Below, in pieces: positions 8,050-17,584 of a stretch of DNA of 64,000 nt (position 1 is its first letter; every line of letters begins with the position of its first letter). Source of the DNA: Endobacterium cereale (GTDB lineage: Bacteria; Pseudomonadota; Alphaproteobacteria; Rhizobiales; Rhizobiaceae); contig NZ_WIXI01000022.1 in NCBI RefSeq assembly GCF_009617585.1, positions 649,747-713,746 of the forward strand, written 5' to 3'. Below the pieces are notes generated by a model. That model had not been told where the DNA came from. It worked only from the letters and a program-made list of their open reading frames with translations, and did no database searches. Position numbers and translations under genes: made by a program.

Positions 8050-11000
8050 GTGGCTGGTCTGCCTGAAACCATGATGCCATCCGTCCTACCGCGCCATCGG
8101 AAGGCGCGCCGGTTGCACTGTCTTGTCCTTGCCGGCTTGCTTTTGCTGCCGGCAGCGGCGGCCTTCGGCGGACCGGACGATTATCCGTCGGCATCCCTGC
8201 AGCCAGGACTGACGCCCGGCTGGAATGCCCACCCGAACCAGCTCGATATCGACGCGCCCGAAGACGAGGCGCAAAGCGGTATGACCGAGGCTGGCACCCC
8301 CGTTCTCAAGCGCAATGAGAACCAGTTTCCGGCCGAAGGGCGCAATGTCCTGCTCGATCTCGACAGCCTTCCGGGCCCCGACGGCGCTCCGCAACCGTTC
8401 GATTACGACAGCAGCCCGACGGCACATAATGCCATTCGCGGCAAGAATACGTGGATGTTCTGGGGTGAAGGCAACGAGATTTTCTGGAACTGGGTGCAGC
8501 AGCACGGTTATGGCCTGACGGACTTTCTCGTTCTGCTCGATTCACGCAAGCGCGACAGCCGTTTTGCCCGAAGTGGCCTCATAAACCAACCCGGTCTCGA
8601 AACGCAGGGCGATCGCGAAAAACGCATTCTCGGCCTCTATATCGACCAGGCGGGAGCAAATGTGCGTTTGCCGGGCACCGGTTCTGCCGATCCGTCTCGC
8701 CCCGTCCAGCAGCTTTTCCCGGTCGGCGACAACAAGCTTTACAAGGATGTTTTGTCAAAGCTTCCGGATGACGGGCTTGATCCGGCGATCTACGGTTATC
8801 CGAGCGGCATTCTGGGCTTGCGCCTGTTCCTCAATCCGGACTTTTTCGGCGATACGAAAGCGGCCGAGGAAGCCCGGAAATATTGGCAGGCAAAGGTTGT
8901 CGCGCCCAATGACGACGCCTATTACGAGCCCGACAAATGGGTGAGCAAGGACCCGAAACTGGTGCGGCCCTTCCGTGTCAGCATGTCCTGCGGCTTCTGC
9001 CATGTTTCGCCGCACCCGCTGTTTCCGCCCGCAAATCCGGAAAAGCCGGACTGGAAAAACCTCTCCAGCACGATCGGCGGACAATATTGGGATCCGGCCA
9101 CCACATTCACCAACCTGCAGGGCAAGGACAGTTTCATCTACCAGTTCCTCGCCAGCCAGCAGCCCGGAACGATTGACACGTCGCTGGTCAGCACCGACCA
9201 GATCAACAATGCCAACACGATTACCGCGATCTTCGACCTGCCGGCCCGTCTCGCCCGTGCCGCGACCAACGCGCCGGAGGAGCAGAACGCGTCCAACCTG
9301 CTGATCCCGCAGATCGAAGATCCGACACAGGGCACCAATCCGCGCCACACGCCGCGCGTGTTGCTGGATGGCGCCGACAGTGTCGGTGTTTTCGGGGCCT
9401 TGTCACGCGTCTATCTCAATATCGGTGCCTATTCGGAAGAGTGGAAACGCCTGCACAACACCGTCATCGGCTTTCGCCCGCAACGGCCCTTCGCGGTGGC
9501 GACCAATCTGAAAAACTCCGTCTATTGGCGTGCCACCGACAAATATCGCATCCCGTACCTCGCTGCCTTCTTCACCTATCCGAGCCCAAGCCGCGGCGAG
9601 AGCGTGACGCGCCCGATGCTGCTGGGTGATACGGCCGAAGGCAAGCCGATCATCGAGATGGAAAAGGCGGAAGCGCTGAAAGGCCGCGGCGTCTTTGTTG
9701 AGAAATGCGCTATCTGTCACTCCAGCAAGCAGCCGACCGGTTTCGACCTGCAATTTTCTCGCGGCGACAAGGTTTCGAAAACTCTGGCAGAAGGCGCACC
9801 GCCGGCGCTCAGCCTGCCGATGGATTTCGCCGATTGGCCGGGATTTTTGAAGACGCAGGCCTATGGCGAATATGTACGCCAGATCGCGGCGCTGGCCGGC
9901 GAGCCGGCTGCGGATGGTGATGCATTCATCAAGGGCAATTTCCTTGCCAACGAAATCCGCATTCCGATCACCCTTGTCGGCACCAATTCCGGCCGCGCCA
10001 TGGGCACCAATGCCATGCGCGGGCAGATGTGGGACAATTTTTCCTCGGAAACCTACAAGATGCTGCCCTCGGTTGGTAACATCCATTTCTTCAACCCTTT
10101 TTCCGGCAAGCAGACAGACCATTGGGGCAATAATGACAGCTTTACCGCCCCGGCCAACGGCCCCGGTTATTATCGCCCGGCCTCGCTGATCAGCCTGTGG
10201 GCGACGGCGCCTTACCTGCACAACAACGCGCTCGGAAAATACACGCACGATCCTTCGATCAAGGGCCGCCTGGAAGCCTTCGATGACGGGATCGACAAGA
10301 TCCTCTGGCCGGAAAAACGCCAGTCCAGCACTTTTCGCCTGCCCGGAGATCTGCGGAATGATCCGGCAATCACAGTTGCCAACGGCGATGCCGGTTTCAT
10401 CTACCGCACCACCGTGGCCAGCTATATCGATTTTGCGCCGGGCTTCATCAAGCCGCTGCTGACAGGCGTCGTCGGGCCAACACTGGTGTCCTTTCTCACC
10501 TGCGGCCTCTGGGTGGCGCTGGCCGTCGTCTTCATCGCCTTTGCACTGTTCGGACAAACCCGGCATGCGGGTTTCGTTTTCGCGCTGGTGGCGGTGATCA
10601 CCGCGGCCCTGCTGCGCGTCAGCGGTATGGATACGATCTATCCGGCACTCTGGCTTCTGCCCATCGCTGCGACGGTGATTGCTCTGCTGTTGTGGTTTGC
10701 GCTGCCCTGGCGACTGGTCGGACGCATCGTGTTCGTGCTGCTGGCCATTGGCAGTCTTTATACCGCACACCTCGCCGGCAATTTTGTCGACGGCAAATCC
10801 GGCAATCTGCGGGTTGGCCCCGTGCCGCAGGGAACGCCGGTCAATCTGCTGATGAACATGAACCCACAGGCATCGCTGCCGGTGATGTCGAACGCCGTGT
10901 TCGGCCTGGTTCGCGGCATCCTGCGGGTGAGCAAGGACAACCTGACCGGCGACGCGGCCTGGAATGCTTTCCGTGACGAGGCAGCGATACCGCTGATGCG

Positions 11001-11106
11001 GGCGAGCAAATCTCCGGATTTCGTACTCGACCGCGGTCACTGGTTCGCTGAAACGCTAAGCGATGATGAAAAGACGCAGCTGAAGTCATTTCTGAAAACC
11101 CTCTGA
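8050..11106 (+). CDS. Large membrane-anchored di-haem cytochrome c
   Basis: About 1018 residues. A signal-like hydrophobic stretch (residues ~22-38, LHCLVLAGLLLLPAAAA) is followed by a ~770-residue presumably periplasmic region with two c-type haem sites, Cys314-x-x-Cys317-His318 (CGFCH) and Cys553-x-x-Cys556-His557 (CAICH). A C-terminal block (~805-910) has about four transmembrane helices, then a ~100-residue tail. I chose GTG 8050 because AAGAGGGGG lies 7 nt upstream; the frame is open to 7846 but has no other credible ribosome site. The next gene, 27 nt downstream, encodes a GMC flavoprotein, so the cytochrome may accept its electrons. I know no characterised homologue of this length; function inferred only from the haem motifs. 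Confidence 0.75.
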   Translation: MAGLPETMMPSVLPRHRKARRLHCLVLAGLLLLPAAAAFGGPDDYPSASLQPGLTPGWNAHPNQLDIDAPEDEAQSGMTEAGTPVLKRNENQFPAEGRNVLLDLDSLPGPDGAPQPFDYDSSPTAHNAIRGKNTWMFWGEGNEIFWNWVQQHGYGLTDFLVLLDSRKRDSRFARSGLINQPGLETQGDREKRILGLYIDQAGANVRLPGTGSADPSRPVQQLFPVGDNKLYKDVLSKLPDDGLDPAIYGYPSGILGLRLFLNPDFFGDTKAAEEARKYWQAKVVAPNDDAYYEPDKWVSKDPKLVRPFRVSMSCGFCHVSPHPLFPPANPEKPDWKNLSSTIGGQYWDPATTFTNLQGKDSFIYQFLASQQPGTIDTSLVSTDQINNANTITAIFDLPARLARAATNAPEEQNASNLLIPQIEDPTQGTNPRHTPRVLLDGADSVGVFGALSRVYLNIGAYSEEWKRLHNTVIGFRPQRPFAVATNLKNSVYWRATDKYRIPYLAAFFTYPSPSRGESVTRPMLLGDTAEGKPIIEMEKAEALKGRGVFVEKCAICHSSKQPTGFDLQFSRGDKVSKTLAEGAPPALSLPMDFADWPGFLKTQAYGEYVRQIAALAGEPAADGDAFIKGNFLANEIRIPITLVGTNSGRAMGTNAMRGQMWDNFSSETYKMLPSVGNIHFFNPFSGKQTDHWGNNDSFTAPANGPGYYRPASLISLWATAPYLHNNALGKYTHDPSIKGRLEAFDDGIDKILWPEKRQSSTFRLPGDLRNDPAITVANGDAGFIYRTTVASYIDFAPGFIKPLLTGVVGPTLVSFLTCGLWVALAVVFIAFALFGQTRHAGFVFALVAVITAALLRVSGMDTIYPALWLLPIAATVIALLLWFALPWRLVGRIVFVLLAIGSLYTAHLAGNFVDGKSGNLRVGPVPQGTPVNLLMNMNPQASLPVMSNAVFGLVRGILRVSKDNLTGDAAWNAFRDEAAIPLMRASKSPDFVLDRGHWFAETLSDDEKTQLKSFLKTL

Positions 11107-11133
11107 TCACGCCAATTCGAAGGTTGCACAGCC

Positions 11134-14100
11134 ATGAACGAGCAATCATCCGCAAATGTCGCGGAACTGCCGTCCCTCGTCAGCGCAGAGGAGACTCATT
11201 ACGATTATATCGTGATCGGTTCCGGCGCCGGTGGCGGACCTCTTGCCGCCCGACTGGCGCTTGCCGGGCAAAGGGTGCTGGTCATCGAGGCAGGATCGGA
11301 CACGGCCGTTGCCGGCCAGGACTATCCGGAGGAAACCTATACAATCCCGGCATTTCACGCGGCAGCCACCGAAGACACGGTTACGAGCTGGGACTTTTCC
11401 GTTCGCCATTACGGCAATGATAAAAAGCAGGCGGAGGACAACAAATACGATCCGACCATGGATCCTTCCACGACCGGTGGCATCGGCAAGGGTGGGATAT
11501 TTTATCCGCGTGCCGCAGCCCTTGGCGGCTGCACCTCGCACCACGCGATGATCATCATCCGTCCGAATGATTCCGACTGGGAGGACATTGCCGATTTTAC
11601 CGGTGACCAGTCGTGGCGTTCGGGCAATATGCAGGGTTATTTCCCGAAGATCGAGAACTGCCTCTATTACGCTGTTTATGACGGATTTTTGGGCAAGTTT
11701 TTCAAATTCGTCCAATGGGTGGCCGCCAAGATCAACCCGGCCGTCCACCTCGACCCGAACGGCCATGGCCACAAGGGCTGGCAGCCGACAAGCTTCATCG
11801 ACCCTCTGGTGATCGCCGCCATCGTGCGTGGCGACCGTGTGTTCCTGAAACTGCTGTTCGATGTCGTCTGGTCTGCGCTCTCCGGCAGAAGCGCCTCTCG
11901 CGCCTTCAAGGAGGCAGCAACCCATCTGCAGATCCTGCAGTTTCTCGACCCCAATGCCCGCGCCAAATATGTGCCGAACCGCGCCCGCCTTTCCCTGATT
12001 TCGATCGGCACCGATGGCAGCCGCCGCATCGGCCTGCGGGAATGGCTGCTGACGGTGGCCAATGATCCGAAAAACGCACTGACGCTGAAAACAAACGCCC
12101 ATGCCACACGGCTGATCTTCGAAAAACTGACACGCTCAGCTCCGCCACGGGCTGTCGGCGTCGAGGTTGAACTCGGCGCGAACCTCTACAGGGCAAGCCG
12201 GGGACAACCGGGCCCGACGGGTGAGAAGCGCCAATATTTTGCCACCAAGGACGTGATCGTTTCCGGCGGTTCGTTCAATACGCCACAATTGCTGATGCTG
12301 AGCGGTATCGGCGAAGCCGCCCATCTCAAGAAGATGGGCATTGACGGTCTGCGCGACAGGGCGGGCGATCTCGTCTCGCCGGTCATCAATCTGCCGGGCG
12401 TCGGGCGCAATTTGCAGGACCGTTACGAAGTCAGCGTCATCTCCGAACTGAAGAACGATTTTTCGACGCTGAAGGACGCAACCTTCCAGCCCGATCCTTC
12501 CGTCCCGCCGGGTGATCCGAACAAGACCAGTGATCCCCTTTTGAAGAAATGGCGAACCGATCAAGGTGGGCTTTACGCCACCAATGGTGGTGCGCTTGCC
12601 TTCATGATGTCGTCCAAGGTCAACACGCGCAAGGCAGACCCCGATCTCTTCGTGTTCGGCATCCCCGCCGCTTTCCGAGGTTATTACTGGGGCTGGTCGA
12701 AGGAGTTGTTGTGGCGCACCAAGGGCGCCGGCACCGACCAGAGAAACCTGTGGAGCTGGGTCATTCTCAAGGCCTATACCGACAACAATCAAGGTCTTGT
12801 GCGGCTGCGCACGGCAGATCCTTTCGATGTGCCCGATATCGATTTCAACTCCTTTCCGCGCGGAGCAGGCGACAAGGATGCCGCTGCGTTGATCGAAACA
12901 GTCGGTCACATTCGCGAGACCAACAAGAAGATCAAGGGCCTGAAAGATGAGGTCCAGCCGGGAAAGAGCCTCGACAGCTACGACCTGCTGAATGACTGGG
13001 TGCGGCAGCAGGCCTGGGGGCACCATGCCTGCGGCACTTGCCGCATGGGCAGCGATGTATGGCGCGCGAATGTGAAGGATCTGGACGACAAGTATGCTGT
13101 ACTGGACAGCAAGTTCCGCGTTCATGGCGTCGAAAATCTGCGCGTGGTCGATGCCTCCGTTTTCCCCCGCATTCCCGGCTATTTCATCGTCACGCCTGTT
13201 TTCATGATTGGCGAAAAGGCGGCCGACACGATCCTGCAGGATCGACCCAGTTATCCCGACAGCCTGATGGCCTGCGAGGCCGCCGCCGTCAAAGAGCGTC
13301 GACGTATCAATGCGGCCACGCCCACCGACCCCGAGGAGCGGAGCGAAGCGGCCCGCATGCTCGAAAACGATGCGCCGGTCGGCACGCCGGACGCCCATCT
13401 GCCGAAGGACTGTATCGGTCTTGCCCTGTCCGGCGGCGGTATTCGCAGCGCCACCTACGGCCTCGGCGTGCTGCAGGCACTCGCCCAAAACGGCGTACTT
13501 GCCAAGATCGATTTTCTCTCCACCGTTTCGGGTGGCGGCTTTATCGGCGGCTTTCTGGGGCGGCTGTTCACGCGCAAAAACCCCATGACACCAAACCTGC
13601 AAAAGCAGGTGGCACACACGTTGACCGATCCGACATCCCCGGAAATCTGGTGGCTGCGTCGCAATGCCGATTACCTCATCGGCGGCGGGCGCTCGGATTT
13701 CGAAACGGACATCGCCATTATCGCCCGTAATCTGACGACCATGCTGTTCTGCATTGCCGCGCTGGTGGTGACGGCCCTAAGCGCCCTGCGCTGGCTGGCC
13801 GATACGCTGTTTACCGTTCAGGCAATCGCGATTACCCCAAGCCCGGTCGGCGATCCGATGGTGAACCAGACGGCGGCGGTGGAATTCGACGAATGTACCG
13901 CATGCAACCTGACGTCGATCGATGTGCCGTCATGGCTGCCTGACTGGCTGAGTCAATGGATCCCCGTGGAGATACCAAACTGGGGTCTAGGCGGCATTGA
14001 AATATCGCCCTGGTGGGTTTTATCCGTGGCCGTGGCACTTGCATCCGTCATACCGCTTGCCATCGGTTACTGGCTGCTCGCCAATCCGGGCTCGCGCTGG

Positions 14101-16005
14101 CGTTATTCCCTGACGGGGACGCTCTCCTGGGCGGCCCTGCTGGGCGCCGCCATATTCGCGTTGACGCTGCCATCCCTGCTTCTGCCGGCTTTTACCGCCA
14201 TCGTCGTGCTGCTGCTGGCATGGAGCTGGCAGGAAGTGCTGCGCTGGAAAAAACCAGCGGCACCGGCCGGCACCGACTATGTGGCGCTCTATCGCAACCG
14301 TCTGTCGCGCGCGCTTGGTTCCTCGCTGTTCCTGCTGGGCACCACCGTGATTTTTGTCTTGCTCGACAGTCTGGCAAGATATTTTTCCGACGCCGAGAGC
14401 ATGCCCTATATGGCTGCTACGGTCATCGCCGCACCGCCGCTTCTGCTTCTGTTGCGCAGCATCGCGACGAAACTGCTGCCGCGCAGCACAGCCGAAATTG
14501 CCAGCAGCCTGCCGCCAACATTGCGGCAGCGCATCACCGTCAACGTCCTGAGCTTTGGTCTTGCCGCCGTCTTCTTCGTCGCGCTCGATGCTCTTGTCCA
14601 TTACGCCTTCAACCGGGATGAGACGATCGGGGCATGGCTTTTGCTGTCCGCACTTTTTGTCTCGCTGGCGATTGGCCACGCCTATAAATTCGCCAATCTT
14701 TCCTCGCTGCAGCAATCCTTCACGCAGAAACTGACGCGAACCTTCCTCGGCGCGTCCAACAACAACCGCGTGCATCCGCTTGGCCCCGATGCGGCGGTGC
14801 CTGTGCAGGTCTCAGACAGCGGCGACGACATGTTCCTGACCGATTATCACCCTGAGCGTCACGGCGGACCACTTCATCTCATCAATGTCTGTCTCAATGA
14901 AACGGTGGACTATCAGTCAGGTCGGCAGTTGCGTGGCAACAAAGGCCTCGGCATGGCGCTTGGCCCCTGCGGCATCAGTGTCGGCTCGCGCTTTCATGCC
15001 TTGTGGAAGCCGGAGCCTGAGAAACAGGCCGCTACAGTCGCTGCCGCACCGAAAAAATGGGTCAGTCGCGACCGGCGGGCCGTAGAGGCCATTCCGGTCT
15101 CGCCAGATCCGAATGCATTCCATGCCTTTGAAAGCCGTGACAGCAGCGAGGTTGCGGTCGAACAGCTGACGGTCGGCCGCTGGATGGCGATTTCAGCCGC
15201 GGCAAAATCCACCGGCGCCGGGCGCTATACCAGCCTGCCGATGGCGCTGCTGCTTGGTCTTTTGAATATCCGCCTCGGTTACTGGTGGAACAGCGGCATC
15301 GACGCCGGAGATCGTCCCGGCCGTTATCCGCCCGGTTTGTGGAGAAAGATAAAGGGGCTTCCTTCCGCACTTTTCGCGGTTCAGGCGATCATCCTGAACG
15401 AATGGCGCGCGCGTTTTGAAGGGCCGAATGCGAGACGCTGGTATCTCAGCGATGGCGGGCATTTCGAAAATTCGGGGGTCTACGAACTGATCCGCCGGCG
15501 CCTGCCGCTGATCATCGCCGTCGATGCCGGCGCAGATCCGGATTACCAGATGGAGGATGTCGCCATCCTGATGCGGCAAGTGCGGCTCGACTTCGGCGCC
15601 GAAATCACCTGGCTCGACCCCGGCATCGCCATTCCGGGAGCATCGCCATGGGCGGGCCTGCAGAACGCCGCACAGGCACTACCGGATGCGCTCCAAATTC
15701 CGCAATTTATCCGGGATGTCGTCAAGCAACCTCTGGCCATCGGCAATCTCGACAGCATCAAACGTGATGGCCCCGTGACCACCGCCTTTGCCCGCGTGTG
15801 TTTCAGGGATGCGCCGGCAACCGGTTGCTGGCTGTTGTTGATCAAGGCGAACCTGGCCCCAAAAGTCCCGGCGGATGTCACCAACTATGCCATACTCAAC
15901 ACGGCTTTTCCCAATCAATCGACGCTCGACCAGTTTTTTCAGGACGACCAATGGGAAAGCTATCGCTCGCTTGGGGAATGCGCCGGCAACAGCGTGTTCG
16001 GATAG
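11134..16005 (+). CDS. GMC oxidoreductase fused to a multi-spanning patatin-like phospholipase
   Basis: A single open frame of 1623 residues. Residues 1-~720 are a GMC flavoprotein: FAD motif GSGAGGGPLAA (29-39) with Glu52, VSGGSFNTPQLLMLSGIG, GRNLQDRYE, and the C-terminal HHACGTCRMG (His630/631) and VVDASVFPRIPGYF. A linker (~725-755) leads to a patatin-like lipase: oxyanion loop GGGIRS (767-772), nucleophile Ser799 in TVSGGG (Thr replaces the first Gly of GxSxG) and catalytic Asp1440 in SDGGHFENSG. About seven transmembrane helices (~868-1187) sit between nucleophile and Asp. There is no N-terminal signal. It follows the di-haem cytochrome. Likely role: oxidation of a lipid-derived alcohol or sterol-like compound coupled to ester hydrolysis at the membrane; the substrate is inference. 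Confidence 0.8.
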   Translation: MNEQSSANVAELPSLVSAEETHYDYIVIGSGAGGGPLAARLALAGQRVLVIEAGSDTAVAGQDYPEETYTIPAFHAAATEDTVTSWDFSVRHYGNDKKQAEDNKYDPTMDPSTTGGIGKGGIFYPRAAALGGCTSHHAMIIIRPNDSDWEDIADFTGDQSWRSGNMQGYFPKIENCLYYAVYDGFLGKFFKFVQWVAAKINPAVHLDPNGHGHKGWQPTSFIDPLVIAAIVRGDRVFLKLLFDVVWSALSGRSASRAFKEAATHLQILQFLDPNARAKYVPNRARLSLISIGTDGSRRIGLREWLLTVANDPKNALTLKTNAHATRLIFEKLTRSAPPRAVGVEVELGANLYRASRGQPGPTGEKRQYFATKDVIVSGGSFNTPQLLMLSGIGEAAHLKKMGIDGLRDRAGDLVSPVINLPGVGRNLQDRYEVSVISELKNDFSTLKDATFQPDPSVPPGDPNKTSDPLLKKWRTDQGGLYATNGGALAFMMSSKVNTRKADPDLFVFGIPAAFRGYYWGWSKELLWRTKGAGTDQRNLWSWVILKAYTDNNQGLVRLRTADPFDVPDIDFNSFPRGAGDKDAAALIETVGHIRETNKKIKGLKDEVQPGKSLDSYDLLNDWVRQQAWGHHACGTCRMGSDVWRANVKDLDDKYAVLDSKFRVHGVENLRVVDASVFPRIPGYFIVTPVFMIGEKAADTILQDRPSYPDSLMACEAAAVKERRRINAATPTDPEERSEAARMLENDAPVGTPDAHLPKDCIGLALSGGGIRSATYGLGVLQALAQNGVLAKIDFLSTVSGGGFIGGFLGRLFTRKNPMTPNLQKQVAHTLTDPTSPEIWWLRRNADYLIGGGRSDFETDIAIIARNLTTMLFCIAALVVTALSALRWLADTLFTVQAIAITPSPVGDPMVNQTAAVEFDECTACNLTSIDVPSWLPDWLSQWIPVEIPNWGLGGIEISPWWVLSVAVALASVIPLAIGYWLLANPGSRWRYSLTGTLSWAALLGAAIFALTLPSLLLPAFTAIVVLLLAWSWQEVLRWKKPAAPAGTDYVALYRNRLSRALGSSLFLLGTTVIFVLLDSLARYFSDAESMPYMAATVIAAPPLLLLLRSIATKLLPRSTAEIASSLPPTLRQRITVNVLSFGLAAVFFVALDALVHYAFNRDETIGAWLLLSALFVSLAIGHAYKFANLSSLQQSFTQKLTRTFLGASNNNRVHPLGPDAAVPVQVSDSGDDMFLTDYHPERHGGPLHLINVCLNETVDYQSGRQLRGNKGLGMALGPCGISVGSRFHALWKPEPEKQAATVAAAPKKWVSRDRRAVEAIPVSPDPNAFHAFESRDSSEVAVEQLTVGRWMAISAAAKSTGAGRYTSLPMALLLGLLNIRLGYWWNSGIDAGDRPGRYPPGLWRKIKGLPSALFAVQAIILNEWRARFEGPNARRWYLSDGGHFENSGVYELIRRRLPLIIAVDAGADPDYQMEDVAILMRQVRLDFGAEITWLDPGIAIPGASPWAGLQNAAQALPDALQIPQFIRDVVKQPLAIGNLDSIKRDGPVTTAFARVCFRDAPATGCWLLLIKANLAPKVPADVTNYAILNTAFPNQSTLDQFFQDDQWESYRSLGECAGNSVFG

Positions 16006-16470
16006 AATTTTGTGCGGGCGCGCCGGCTGCCATCTAGCCGAGATCGATAGCTTCCTTTGCGTAACCCAACGAAAGGGACAGCCGAACTTTGGCAACGCAT
16101 GATGTTGCGACCGTGCGGTCTGGGCCGCTCCGGCCGATGCCGCCGGTTCACTACGGCCATGAGATGATTTTGGAGGCGCAATCATTCGGGGCCAGCGCCG
16201 CCCGGAGAGACCGGGTCAGTTGCAACAGTAGGCATTCGTTGATTGCCTTATGGCCGCGGTTTCACCTGAGCCGAACATAGGCGCAGATGCGACGACAAGG
16301 CGCCATACAGCCAAACACGCAAAGCCAAAGGTCAAAACCAATCTCGCCAGCAGGCTGCACGGTTATTCGGCCCAATCGGCAGCATCCGAAGCGCGCCGCC
16401 TGCTGACCCATCTTCTCGGACCTATGCCCTGGGCGGCTAACCTCGAACGTTTACGGGACTCGGTTGCGGC
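16006..16470. other. Convergent intergenic region, no gene supported
   Basis: These 465 nt separate two convergent operons. A 99-codon open frame at 16250-16549 has no ribosome site, no family resemblance and overlaps the 3' end of the HupE-like gene, so I do not call it. Short repeats (CCCGG-AGAGA-CCGGG at 16201-16215) lack a T tract. No clear bidirectional terminator is visible. Confidence 0.5.
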
Positions 16471-17580
16471 TTACAATTCCAGCACCCGCTCCGCCGTCCA
16501 GAACAGGCCGATTGCCGCAATCACCACGGAGGCGGGAATGGCCACATAGGGGCGGTAGATGTTCCAGCGCTGGAACCAAATGGCAAAACCGAAATAAGCA
16601 ATTGCGATAATGACCAGTTGCGCGAGTTCGATGCCGATATTGAAGCTGATCAGCGCCGGAATGATATCAGCGCGGGAAAGCTGCAATTCCTGCAGGGCGC
16701 CTGCAAAGCCCAAGCCGTGCAGGAGACCGAAGCAGAACACCACGACCGGCCGCCAGGGCGACAGGTTTCGCGTTACGATGTTTTCTATCGCCACATAGGC
16801 GACGGAAAGCGCGATCAGCGGTTCAACAAAATGCGATGGCAGGCTGACAATGCCATACATGCTCAAACCCAATGTGACCGAATGCGCCAGCGTGAAGGCC
16901 GTGACCTGAACGAGGATCGGGCGCCAATGCGGAGACAGAAGAAAGATACCGAGCACGAAGAGAATGTGATCCAGCCCTTCCGGGAGGATATGAAGGAACC
17001 CGAGTTCCAGATATTGCAGCATCAGGCCGGGAAGCCCCTGTTTTGCGACATTGCCGGTGATGGAGAAAGGCCTGCTCTCGGAAGCTCCCTCCAGCCATTG
17101 GGTCTCAGACGTGCTATGTGCCTCGTCCACCACCACAAGCCCATAGGTGCTAAAGACCAGCTCGTAACGCCAGGACAGTGTCTCGGCCTGTGCGGGAATG
17201 GGGCCGCCCGCGCTCAAGGTCACGAAAGCCGGCAACGTGATATCCTGCGGGATCACCATCTCGGCAATGTTTGGCTCGACCGCAACCGCCTGCGGACCGA
17301 AACGCAATTGCATATGCGGCGCAAGTGCGGGCAATAGGCCTTGCAGCCGTTCGAGCGCCTGCGCCTCCGTCAGGTCACGGCTGGGTGGCTCATTGCGCTC
17401 GGCCTCCAGCCGATTGATCAGCATGGTCGGTGCAGTAGTGATCTCCACTGACCAGCGTTTATCAGCACCGAGCGTCAGGCGCACACTTGTGGTGCCGATC
17501 TCGTGTGCGGAAGCATGAAGGGATGGCCAAAGCCAGAAAAACGCGACGAAAAGACAGAAACACCAATAACGCTTTGCCAT
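16471..17580 (-). CDS. HupE/UreJ-like membrane protein
   Basis: A 369-residue protein with a signal peptide (WCFCLFVAFFWLWPSLHASA, then HEIGTTSVRL). A ~150-residue extracytoplasmic domain follows, then six or seven transmembrane helices. The membrane part carries the HupE/UreJ-type motif HILPEGLDHILFVLGIF, with His and Asp-His as likely metal ligands, plus FTLAHSVTLGLS and LLHGLGFAG. HupE/UreJ relatives are linked to nickel or cobalt entry; this large form with a preceding soluble domain is common but uncharacterised. It is last in a three-gene operon, 4 nt after the DUF4198-like gene. No hydrogenase or urease gene is in the window, so metal transport is only an inference. Confidence 0.75.
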   Translation of the reverse strand: MAKRYWCFCLFVAFFWLWPSLHASAHEIGTTSVRLTLGADKRWSVEITTAPTMLINRLEAERNEPPSRDLTEAQALERLQGLLPALAPHMQLRFGPQAVAVEPNIAEMVIPQDITLPAFVTLSAGGPIPAQAETLSWRYELVFSTYGLVVVDEAHSTSETQWLEGASESRPFSITGNVAKQGLPGLMLQYLELGFLHILPEGLDHILFVLGIFLLSPHWRPILVQVTAFTLAHSVTLGLSMYGIVSLPSHFVEPLIALSVAYVAIENIVTRNLSPWRPVVVFCFGLLHGLGFAGALQELQLSRADIIPALISFNIGIELAQLVIIAIAYFGFAIWFQRWNIYRPYVAIPASVVIAAIGLFWTAERVLEL

Positions 17581-17584
17581 ATAT

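Noticed and set aside
9403..11040. A 545-codon frame antisense to the cytochrome c gene
   Set aside because: Composition is typical of a reverse-complement shadow and there is no ribosome site; the haem motifs and signal peptide support the plus strand.
16250..16549. Possible 99-residue gene between the two convergent operons
   Set aside because: No ribosome site, no recognisable fold and overlap with the HupE-like C-terminus.
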